Assembly: GCA_946479115.1 (NCBI GenBank)
Contig: CAMLED010000036.1
Coordinates: forward strand, 1-8,533
Source: an uncultured Candidatus Saccharibacteria bacterium
Lineage (GTDB): Bacteria; Patescibacteria; Saccharimonadia; Saccharimonadales; UBA6022
Direction: 5' to 3'
DNA length: 8,533 bases
Shown here: positions 1 to 5,312 of the stretch, one piece after another
How the letters are laid out: each line of letters begins with the position of its first letter
How positions within the stretch are numbered: position 1 is the stretch's first letter
Made by a program: the position numbers and the translations under genes
The notes under the pieces: generated by a model
Told to the model about the DNA's origin: nothing
The model's database searches: none
The model's input: the letters and a program-made list of their open reading frames with translations, nothing else

Positions 1-292
1 TGTTAGAGTATTTTGTCGTTGCCGCAACTTCTGTCGTAAATCCCGTGTAACAGACTTTTTCAAGATCTAGATCAATATCAATTACTCTTTGATCTCCGAT
101 ATTTAAGGTTGTCCCCTGAGTAACAGGGATCATCTCGGAAAGATTTTTACCAACCGCGCTAAAGGCAGCAATACCAACCGCAGCAGCTCCAATAGATTGC
201 ATGACACGCTTTTTGCGATGCTCGGCATCACCCCACTTAGAGAATTCACCTATGAATCCTCGACCAACTATTTCAGTAGCTTTAAGCAACAT
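1..292 (-). CDS. Hypothetical membrane-anchored protein, N-terminal part (cut by left edge)
   Basis: An open frame of 97 codons starts at ATG 292 and runs off the left edge without a stop. The start is supported by GGAG at 304-301, eight bases upstream. The visible protein begins MLLKATEIVGRGFIGEF, followed by a charged stretch (AEHRKKR, about residues 24-30). Next comes a short Ala/Gly-rich hydrophobic segment at about 33-48 (SIGAAAVGIAAFSAV), which looks like a single membrane anchor or uncleaved signal. The rest (about 50-97) is a polar region rich in beta-branched residues, with the pattern IDIDLDLEKVCYTGFTTEV, suggesting an extracytoplasmic beta domain. I do not recognise the family. The gene would be read from the promoter at 448-476, but a strong hairpin terminator lies between that promoter and the gene, so expression may be attenuated. 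The C-terminus lies outside the window. I am fairly sure it is coding and unsure of any function. Confidence 0.65.
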   Translation of the reverse strand, partial: MLLKATEIVGRGFIGEFSKWGDAEHRKKRVMQSIGAAAVGIAAFSAVGKNLSEMIPVTQGTTLNIGDQRVIDIDLDLEKVCYTGFTTEVAATTKYSN

Positions 293-375
293 ACATTCAT
301 CTCCATTTATATCGCAGCTGGCTGAAGGCGTCGTGTCTAAACCGACTCATTAGAAATAATGAATTTAGAGTAAAC

Positions 376-415
376 AAAAAACGAGTGGGCACGCTATTCG
401 CGCATCCACCCGTTT
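376..415 (-). terminator. Rho-independent terminator or attenuator hairpin
   Basis: Read on the minus strand, the outer stem AAACGGGTGG pairs with CCACTCGTTT (one G-U). An inner stem TGCGC/GCGTG closes a GAATA loop, and T6 then G follows at 381-375. The wobble pairs are G-U in minus-strand RNA but become A-C clashes in plus-strand RNA, so the structure belongs to the minus strand. trhO already has its own terminator at 478-511, and a promoter lies between the two, so this one ends transcripts starting near 441. It is therefore either the end of a small RNA or an attenuator in front of the gene starting at 292. Confidence 0.75.
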
Positions 416-441
416 CAACAACACCCAACCAACTTACATTT
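376..441 (-). ncRNA. Candidate ~65-nt small RNA or attenuated leader
   Basis: The predicted start (about 441, seven bases after the -10 box) and the terminator U-tract (381-376) define a transcript of about 65 nt. Its second half is the terminator hairpin. Its first half is G/T-rich (GTTGGTTGGGTGTTG) with little obvious structure. Two or three bases from the predicted 5' end is an AUG (439-437) followed directly by UAA (436-434), a start-stop codon pair. There is no room for a real ORF before the hairpin. It matches no RNA family I know. If read-through or antitermination occurs, the RNA would continue into the gene starting at 292. Existence as a stable RNA is inferred from the signals alone. 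Confidence 0.4.
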
Positions 442-447
442 GTAGTG

Positions 448-476
448 ATAATATACTCTTTACTCGTTCATGTCAA
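448..476 (-). promoter_or_regulatory. Near-consensus sigma70-type promoter
   Basis: On the minus strand there is TTGACA (476-471), a 17-base spacer and TATTAT (453-448): perfect -35, one mismatch in the -10, ideal spacing. The -35 begins one base after the T-run of the trhO terminator, so the unit is packed directly behind trhO. The start is predicted near 441. It drives the candidate short RNA and, through any read-through, the gene starting at 292. Confidence 0.75.
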
Positions 477-477
477 T

Positions 478-511
478 AAAAAATAGCGTTTTATGACAGT
501 AAAAAACGCTA
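478..511 (-). terminator. trhO terminator
   Basis: On the minus strand, TAGCGTTTT (511-503) pairs perfectly over 9 bp with AAAACGCTA (492-484) across a 10-base loop and is followed by T6 (483-478). It begins 28 bases after the trhO stop codon. The plus strand lacks a following T-run of comparable quality, so the direction is minus. Confidence 0.85.
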
Positions 512-539
512 CATTTGGGGTTTTGAAAGAAAATGAAGC

Positions 540-1451
540 TTAAGCGCTAGCTGTAGCGCCTAACTTGGCGTTACTACGGCATATGTCGGTATGGAACAAT
601 AAATCAGGGTTTTGCTTACAATGTAAACAAATCAAAACCAGGTCATTACAATTCGCCCAGGCACAGTTTTCAAAGTTATTGGTTGGACCCTGACAGTGGC
701 TACATTCACCAATTGTGGCAGTGTGATCACTAAAATCAACCGTCATGCGATTATCGAATACCCGCAGGCTACCTTCCCATAGTCCATCGTCACCATAGGC
801 TTCGCCGTACTTCACGATACCGCCATCAATTTGATATACATCCTTGAAGCCACGCTTCTTCATCATGGCACTAATCACCTCGCAGCGAATGCCACCGGTA
901 CAATACGTAATCACTTTTTTGTCTTTAATGTCATCATATTTATCGCTTTCAAGTTCAGCAATAAAATCACGTGAGGTGTTCGTGTTTGGTACAATAGCGT
1001 TTTTGAATTTACCAATCTTTGCTTCATGTTCGTTACGGCCGTCAAAGAAAATAACATCGTCGCCGTACTGTTCGATCATTTCGTGAATTTGTTTTGGCTT
1101 GATGTGTTTGCCACCGCCAACAACACCATGTTCGTCGACTTCAAATTCATCATCACTATTTTTAAACCCAACCAGTTCACGCCGAGTCTTGACGCTCATA
1201 CGTGGGAAGTCTTCGCGACTTCCATCGCTCCACTTAAAGACAACGTCCTTAAAACCAGGGTACTGCTTGGTTGCTTTGATGTATGCCTTTAGGTCATCCA
1301 CCTCGCCACCAACCGTACCGTTTAGGCCTTGCTGACTCACCAGAATGCGGCCACGAAGATTGAGGCCGTCTGTGAGGGTCTTTTGCCATAGTGTCACCGC
1401 AGTGGGATCGCTAATTGGCGTAAATTTATAATAGAGTAGAATTTTTTGCAT
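540..1451 (-). CDS. trhO: tRNA uridine(34) 5-hydroxylase TrhO (rhodanese-domain, YceA family)
   Basis: This 303-residue protein has the full TrhO (UPF0176/YceA) plan. The family performs oxygen-dependent hydroxylation of the wobble uridine in tRNAs, giving ho5U, the precursor of cmo5U/mcmo5U-type modifications; it acts in the cytoplasm. Residues 1 to about 95 form the N-terminal family domain (LYYKFTPISDP, RILVSQQGLNGTV). The rhodanese domain covers about 125-225, with the active loop YCTGGIRCE around C184 and C190; C184 is the expected catalytic cysteine. The C-terminal Cys-rich tail, characteristic of the family, has C250, C253, C263, C268, C275, C278 and C291, probably a metal site. Length is close to that of other members. 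It stands alone as a transcription unit, with a TATAAT box ending eight bases before the ATG and a terminator just after the stop. The mRNA may therefore be nearly leaderless. Identification is confident; the exact modification made in this organism is inferred. Confidence 0.93.
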   Translation of the reverse strand: MQKILLYYKFTPISDPTAVTLWQKTLTDGLNLRGRILVSQQGLNGTVGGEVDDLKAYIKATKQYPGFKDVVFKWSDGSREDFPRMSVKTRRELVGFKNSDDEFEVDEHGVVGGGKHIKPKQIHEMIEQYGDDVIFFDGRNEHEAKIGKFKNAIVPNTNTSRDFIAELESDKYDDIKDKKVITYCTGGIRCEVISAMMKKRGFKDVYQIDGGIVKYGEAYGDDGLWEGSLRVFDNRMTVDFSDHTATIGECSHCQGPTNNFENCAWANCNDLVLICLHCKQNPDLLFHTDICRSNAKLGATASA

Positions 1452-1474
1452 CGATACCTATTATACTATATAAT
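1446..1474 (+). promoter_or_regulatory. Candidate promoter of the ABC exporter gene
   Basis: On the plus strand there is TTGCAT (1446-1451), a 17-base spacer and perfect TATAAT (1469-1474). The start is predicted near 1481, giving a leader of about 97 nt. The -35 overlaps the first codon of trhO. The -10 is a mirror copy of the trhO -10, three bases away, so the two promoters cannot both be occupied. The -35 is poor (3/6); the call rests on the -10 and spacing. Confidence 0.5.
1460..1465 (-). promoter_or_regulatory. -10 box of trhO promoter, implying a near-leaderless mRNA
   Basis: A perfect TATAAT lies at 1465-1460, with only eight bases before the trhO ATG at 1451. The predicted start is around 1453, giving a leader of a few bases at most. 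No convincing -35 hexamer sits 16-18 bases upstream (TCATAG at 17). An AGG at 1459-1457 could serve as a weak ribosome site only if transcription began further upstream. Confidence 0.5.
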
Positions 1475-1512
1475 TATTTTTACTATGACCTGCGGGTCCT
1501 CTACTCGTAAAC

Positions 1513-1537
1513 GTTCAGACGTGCTGAACCGCTAGCG
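1513..1537. promoter_or_regulatory. Inverted repeats in the ABC exporter leader (possible operator)
   Basis: A perfect 6-bp inverted repeat with a 5-base gap, GTTCAG-ACGTG-CTGAAC (1513-1529), is followed at once by the 8-base palindrome CGCTAGCG (1530-1537). Both lie downstream of the predicted start and about 40 bases before the ribosome site, so they could act as a repressor site or as RNA hairpins. No T-run follows, so this is not a terminator. A role is inferred only from symmetry and position. Confidence 0.35.
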
Positions 1538-1577
1538 ATTCTCATTAATTCAACACAACCACAAAGGAAACATTATT

Positions 1578-3329
1578 TTGGGCACAAATCGACACACCCT
1601 CAAATTGTACTGGCAACAAGTACGCAAATATAAACCAAGCTTTTTTACAATGCTTATCGCCCTGCCAATTGCAGGACTACTGCTTGATACGCTACTCCCG
1701 TATTTTCTCGCACAAGCCGTAGGCACACTCTCGTCACATGATGGCAGCAAACTGTACCATTTCTTATTACTATCAGGAACGGCCGCGGCAGTCGGCGTTT
1801 GCTTAAACCTCATTGGCTTTCAGATGGCAATTCGTCATGAAAGCAACGTTCGCCACGAGCTTGTCAAAGATACGATGAATAAACTTCTCGCCAAGGATCA
1901 TGACTTTTTTGCTAACCAAAAGGTCGGCGCCCTCACCGGTAAATTCATCGATTTCGTCAATGGACATGTTGGCTTGCAAGATCTATTTATTCTACGCACA
2001 TTGTGGTTCGTTATCACCATGGGTAGTGGTATCACGATCCTATTTATGAGCTCGCCTATTATTGGCTTCTTGGTTCTTGGCCTACTCGTCGGCCTGCTAG
2101 TGCAAATTCGACTATCGATCAAGCTTCGCAAACCTCTCCGTACAGCCCGTAAAGAATTAATCGGAGAATTAAATGGTGCCACTGCTGACATGATCAGCAA
2201 TAACCTGACTGTCAAAACTTTCGCTAAAGAAAAGCATGAGGTGCGCGAACTAAGCAAGATCAGCAACCGCTACCGTAACGCTTATATTAAAGACTTCCGC
2301 TGGATGTCAGTCGAAGGATCAACACGCCTGGCAGTCATGTCAGCTGTGCAGATCATTGCCATCTCTATTCTCGCTAACCTTTTGTTTACAAATCAAATCG
2401 AGCTTGGTATCGCGATCTTCGCCATTGCTTATCTGCAGCGCATCGCTGGCCAGTTATTTATGATTGGTGATATCGTCAATGGCTATGACCGAATCTTCCT
2501 CCAGGCCGCACCAATGTCAGACATCTTGCAACAGCTAGAGACTGTTAATGACATCCCTGGTGCTAAAAAGTTAGTCGTTGAAAATGCGAGTATCGACCTG
2601 AACTCAGTATCGTATGCCTATGACGGCGCCAAAGAAAAACCTGTTATTAATGACATTGATCTACATATTCCTGCTGGTCAAAAGATTGGTTTGATTGGTC
2701 AATCCGGCGCTGGCAAAACCACCATCACAAAATTACTTCTGCGTTTTGCCGATATCGATAGTGGCGAGATGCTCATCGATGATCAAAACATTGCCAAGAT
2801 CACCCAATCAAGCCTGCGTGAGAATATCGCATATGTCCCACAAGAACCATTACTATTCCACCGTTCACTACGTGAGAATATCGCCTACAGCACACCAAAT
2901 GCGACCGACGAACAAATCCTCGATGCAGCCAAAAAAGCCAATGCGCTTGATTTCATTAAGCAGCTTCCAGAAGGCCTCGACACAACCGTCGGCGAACGCG
3001 GTGTCAAACTATCCGGCGGGCAACGACAGCGCATTGCGATTGCGCGTGCCCTGCTAAAAGATGCTCCGATTCTTGTGCTCGACGAAGCAACCTCTGCGTT
3101 GGATAGTGAGAGTGAAAAAATGATTCAGGATGCACTCGAAAAACTCATGAAAAATCGCACCAGCATCGTAATCGCTCACCGCCTCTCAACCATTGCAAAA
3201 CTTGACCGCATCATCGTCCTTGATCAAGGCAAAATTGTCGAAGATGGTACGCACCAAGAACTATTAGCAAACAATGGTATCTACGCCAAGCTCTGGTCAC
3301 ATCAAAGCGGTGGATTTATTGAAGAATAG
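1578..3329 (+). CDS. ABC-type half-exporter (fused membrane and ATPase domains)
   Basis: A 583-residue type I ABC exporter half, expected to work as a homo- or heterodimer in the cytoplasmic membrane and use ATP to export a lipid, drug or peptide; the substrate cannot be told from sequence. Six hydrophobic segments are visible at about 22-48, 60-85, 133-157, 160-179, 250-270 and 274-296. The ATPase domain follows from about 333: Walker A GQSGAGKT (374-381), Q-loop Q422, signature LSGGQ (478-482), Walker B ILVLDE with D502/E503, D-loop SALD (506-509), H-loop H534. All catalytic residues are present. The start is TTG at 1578, supported by AAAGGA (1563-1568) nine bases upstream; the next ATG is about residue 25, inside the first membrane segment. 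No partner ABC gene is adjacent. The octapeptide SLRENIAY occurs twice around the Q-loop (412-419 and 430-437). It converges on the protease gene with eight bases between stops. Confidence 0.93.
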   Translation: MGTNRHTLKLYWQQVRKYKPSFFTMLIALPIAGLLLDTLLPYFLAQAVGTLSSHDGSKLYHFLLLSGTAAAVGVCLNLIGFQMAIRHESNVRHELVKDTMNKLLAKDHDFFANQKVGALTGKFIDFVNGHVGLQDLFILRTLWFVITMGSGITILFMSSPIIGFLVLGLLVGLLVQIRLSIKLRKPLRTARKELIGELNGATADMISNNLTVKTFAKEKHEVRELSKISNRYRNAYIKDFRWMSVEGSTRLAVMSAVQIIAISILANLLFTNQIELGIAIFAIAYLQRIAGQLFMIGDIVNGYDRIFLQAAPMSDILQQLETVNDIPGAKKLVVENASIDLNSVSYAYDGAKEKPVINDIDLHIPAGQKIGLIGQSGAGKTTITKLLLRFADIDSGEMLIDDQNIAKITQSSLRENIAYVPQEPLLFHRSLRENIAYSTPNATDEQILDAAKKANALDFIKQLPEGLDTTVGERGVKLSGGQRQRIAIARALLKDAPILVLDEATSALDSESEKMIQDALEKLMKNRTSIVIAHRLSTIAKLDRIIVLDQGKIVEDGTHQELLANNGIYAKLWSHQSGGFIEE

Positions 3330-3339
3330 CCGCTATTTT
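3323..3339. terminator. Weak convergent terminator candidate
   Basis: AATAG-CCG-CTATT (3325-3337), extended by a G-T and an A-T pair, spans the stop codon of the ABC exporter and the stop of the convergent protease gene. It gives TTTT on the plus strand. It is short and AT-rich, so termination here would be inefficient. No better hairpin is visible in the 8-base gap, so the two transcripts may overlap at their 3' ends. Confidence 0.25.
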
Positions 3340-4591
3340 AAAGTGGTTCGACCGTTACTTTCACTGTCTGGTCGTCAGCACCAGGATTAAGCAAAACCCT
3401 TACGCCGAGTGTTTCATCGTGATACAGCTCGATATCTTTCCTTGATTTATCAAAATCTAGAACATAAGGGAAGGCATAGGCAAGTTCATAAGTCATATTC
3501 TTGCTGCTGGCAATCATGTGTATCTCGGGTGTGACTCTGTCTAGTGTATCGAGTCGATTAACGCCAATGCTCAGCTTATCTATTGTCGAATCAATAGAAC
3601 GAAGCGGATGGTCGGAATCTATAGCAAACGTCACCATGTGTACTTCATGGTCTTTCAGGCTAATAGAATATTCGCCCGTCTCGGTTCCAATTTGCAGGTC
3701 CCTTACTACATCTGGCATTAGCTGATTCAACTCAACGAAATTGTACCTATCACTCATGAGATCGATATGCCTATAGCTTCCCATTGCCGACGCCCTCGAA
3801 CCATATTCGTCAGTTTTTAAATCATTATTATCTAGTCTTTTCCGTGGTGCACATCCCAACTCGATTAAGTCTTTAATATCTGCTTTTGAGAGTTGACGTT
3901 GGCTTTGTTGATTATACTCATCACCCAATGCAGAACAATCGATTGCCGCTGCGTGACCAAGCCCAGAAAGATGCCCCTCTTCATGCAAGAAAATATTGTC
4001 ATCAAATCCGTAGTCATAAACTGCCATTCTCGTCTCTTTATTCACATCAGCCCAAGCAGCAGCGCCTGCTTCTTTTGAATAGCAACTCATAGCATCTTTA
4101 AGCACTATCGACACCCGACTGTCCTCTGGCAAATGTTGTCCTGCTAAATAATCAGCCCTGGCTTGCTGCAACTGCTTGCTGCTATAACATTGTTCCGCAT
4201 TTTCACTTTCCGTATGTTGATAGGTTGAGGTAGGGTCAAGCTGCAGTACATGTATGGGCAGGTTTTGAGGCGTAGTTAACTCTCCGGCTGTCATGTAGCT
4301 TAAATGAGTGCCAGCAGAATCAATCACATTTTTAACATACTCCTCATTATATATTGACGAGGAGTCGATACTCGGCGCATCAACCAGCAGTACATGAAGA
4401 TCATTGACACGCGGAGGAAGTGTTCTTTCCGCGGCTGGCCGAGATGTTAATGCAGGCTTGTTTACGGCGGGAATATATTCCATAGTCGATATAATTGCCA
4501 AACCTGTCAAAGCACCGATTGCCATCGTTTGCCTCAATGTCAAACTTTCCCGCTGACGCGAATTATGGCTTTTGGATTGCTTTATTTCCAT
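3338..4591 (-). CDS. Membrane-anchored or secreted metzincin-type zinc metalloprotease
   Basis: A 417-residue protein. Residues 1-20 are basic and polar (K/R-rich); about 21-37 are hydrophobic (TMAIGALTGLAIIST), acting as a signal anchor or signal peptide that places the rest outside the membrane. The centre carries HEEGHLSGLGH (203-213), a complete HExxHxxGxxH zinc motif with ligands H203, H207, H213 and catalytic E204. SAMGSY around M270 is a plausible Met-turn, 57 residues after the last ligand. Four cysteines (135, 170, 219, 247) flank the active site and could form two disulfides, fitting an extracytoplasmic location. Residues about 300-417 look like a separate beta-rich domain of unknown role. 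Peptidase subfamily and substrate are not recognisable. The start is uncertain: ATG 4591 has no ribosome site and sits next to -10 boxes, while M23 (ATG 4525) has GAGG six bases upstream but would lose the basic N-terminus. I prefer 4591 on topology. Confidence 0.8.
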   Translation of the reverse strand: MEIKQSKSHNSRQRESLTLRQTMAIGALTGLAIISTMEYIPAVNKPALTSRPAAERTLPPRVNDLHVLLVDAPSIDSSSIYNEEYVKNVIDSAGTHLSYMTAGELTTPQNLPIHVLQLDPTSTYQHTESENAEQCYSSKQLQQARADYLAGQHLPEDSRVSIVLKDAMSCYSKEAGAAAWADVNKETRMAVYDYGFDDNIFLHEEGHLSGLGHAAAIDCSALGDEYNQQSQRQLSKADIKDLIELGCAPRKRLDNNDLKTDEYGSRASAMGSYRHIDLMSDRYNFVELNQLMPDVVRDLQIGTETGEYSISLKDHEVHMVTFAIDSDHPLRSIDSTIDKLSIGVNRLDTLDRVTPEIHMIASSKNMTYELAYAFPYVLDFDKSRKDIELYHDETLGVRVLLNPGADDQTVKVTVEPL

Positions 4592-4593
4592 AT

Positions 4594-4621
4594 ATTATAA
4601 TATTGTAACATATTTATGCAA
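4594..4621 (-). promoter_or_regulatory. Alternative overlapping promoter of the metalloprotease gene
   Basis: A second frame of hexamers, TTGCAT (4621-4616), 16-base spacer, TATAAT (4599-4594), would start transcription near 4587, inside the first codons of the long ORF. Such an mRNA could only be translated from the internal ATG 4525, which does have a GAGG ribosome site. The -10 is perfect and the -35 weak. Confidence 0.4.
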
Positions 4622-4630
4622 AAATAGCAA
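4602..4630 (-). promoter_or_regulatory. Promoter of the metalloprotease gene (near-leaderless)
   Basis: On the minus strand there is TTGCTA (4630-4625), a 17-base spacer and TACAAT (4607-4602). The predicted start is near 4595, only about four bases before ATG 4591, so the mRNA would be nearly leaderless. This matches the absence of a Shine-Dalgarno sequence before that ATG. Confidence 0.5.
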
Positions 4631-4637
4631 TAATATA

Positions 4638-4666
4638 TTGACATTATAGACATAACATCATATAAC
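4638..4666 (+). promoter_or_regulatory. Strong sigma70-type promoter of the 4756 gene
   Basis: TTGACA (4638-4643), a 17-base spacer and TATAAC (4661-4666): perfect -35, one mismatch in the -10, ideal spacing. Predicted start near 4673, leaving a leader of about 80 nt. The -35 is seven bases from the -35 of the divergent protease promoter, so the two polymerase footprints would overlap. Confidence 0.75.
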
Positions 4667-4679
4667 TTAAACAAGCTTA

Positions 4680-4768
4680 TCTATGACACCGAGTCCATAG
4701 AGCTACTTTAAGAGTAGTGCTTACCGTTCATTCATAGTATTGGGGGATGATCTCCATGATCCGAGATC
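4680..4768 (+). promoter_or_regulatory. Structured 5' leader with hairpins up to and around the start codon
   Basis: Three small stems are visible in the predicted leader. TCTATG/CATAGA (4680-4685 with 4696-4701) has a 10-base loop. CTACT/AGTAG (4703-4707 with 4713-4717) can be extended by AG/CT across a two-base bulge. GATCTC/GAGATC (4749-4754 with 4763-4768) has a loop holding ATG 4756. None has a terminator T-run. This could be a cis-regulatory leader, but stems of 5-6 bp are also common by chance, and it matches no riboswitch I know. Confidence 0.3.
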
Positions 4769-5253
4769 CAAAGGCATATGCCAAGAGCCAGACCAAGAAA
4801 CAGGCTGCATTTGACAGCAAAGTTGCAGATGCGTTAGAGCACTTACCGAGTGTCCTGCGAGAAAAGTACGATGGTATTCTCCAGGCGCGCAACCGCAACG
4901 ACATGCGCGACATGCTGATCGCAGATGGTGTCCTGGGCTCAAAGTGGAAGGCAGCAAAACATATCGCTCACGCGAAAAAGCACGGTACCTACCTTGACCC
5001 TTGGCATCAGCGAGATGCGGATATGATCATCGATAAGATGATCGAATCTGCTGTTGATATGGGCCTGATCGATTTCTCATCTGGCGGTGACAGCTTTGAA
5101 ATCATGCTGCTCGCCGAGAGTGATCATGACACTGCCAACTTTAACGAATTCGAGGAAGCTTACGCTCTGGATGCCGATGATAAGCACCCGTTGTCACAGT
5201 ATCTTCCCCCGCATATCGCAAGGTCTTGGCAGCTAGATGCGGCACATGAATGA
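4756..5253 (+). CDS. Hypothetical soluble protein, 165 residues
   Basis: I do not recognise this protein. It has no signal peptide or membrane segment and looks mostly helical. The N-terminal half is basic (KAYAKSQTKKQ, REKYDGILQARNRNDMRDM, WKAAKHIAHAKKHG) and the C-terminal half strongly acidic (SGGDSFEIMLLAESDHD, NEFEEAYALDADDKH), ending in LPPHIARSWQLDAAHE. The uneven charge suggests a nucleic-acid- or protein-binding role, but no motif proves it. An ATG at 4747 would give 168 residues, but GGGGG abuts it with no spacing; ATG 4756 places GGGGGA eight bases upstream, so I prefer 4756. It is a self-contained unit: near-consensus promoter at 4638-4666, about 80-nt leader, one gene, strong terminator at 5259-5299. 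That suggests steady, independent expression. Coding is supported by length, ribosome site and framing signals. Confidence 0.75.
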   Translation: MIRDPKAYAKSQTKKQAAFDSKVADALEHLPSVLREKYDGILQARNRNDMRDMLIADGVLGSKWKAAKHIAHAKKHGTYLDPWHQRDADMIIDKMIESAVDMGLIDFSSGGDSFEIMLLAESDHDTANFNEFEEAYALDADDKHPLSQYLPPHIARSWQLDAAHE

Positions 5254-5258
5254 ATAAC

Positions 5259-5299
5259 AGTCGGGGTTAGTACAGGTTTACACCTGGAACACCCCGACT
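5259..5299 (+). terminator. Strong convergent terminator hairpin
   Basis: The stem AGTCGGGGT/ACCCCGACT (9 bp, perfect; 5259-5267 with 5291-5299) encloses a second stem CAGGT-TTAC-ACCTG (5273-5286). On the plus strand it is followed by TTTCAATT, so it ends the 4756 gene five bases after its stop. Read on the minus strand the same hairpin is followed by GTTATTC, a poorer T-run, but it lies just beyond the helicase stop and probably serves both genes. Confidence 0.9.
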
Positions 5300-5312
5300 T
5301 TTCAATTGGAAT

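Noticed and set aside
419..440. G/T-rich run on the minus strand as a G-quadruplex
   Set aside because: The G-runs are mostly two long and unevenly spaced; four regular runs are not present.
1481..1577. A tRNA or known riboswitch in the ABC exporter leader
   Set aside because: The hairpins do not build a cloverleaf, there is no anticodon or T-arm pattern, and no conserved riboswitch core is recognisable.
2695..3057. 120-residue plus-strand ORF inside the ABC gene
   Set aside because: Alternate frame over the Walker A to signature region of a complete, conserved ATPase domain; no ribosome site.
4728..4957. Minus-strand ORFs of 61 and 78 residues opposite the 4756 gene
   Set aside because: They would be read towards the 4756 gene's promoter, lack ribosome sites and overlap the better-supported plus-strand gene.
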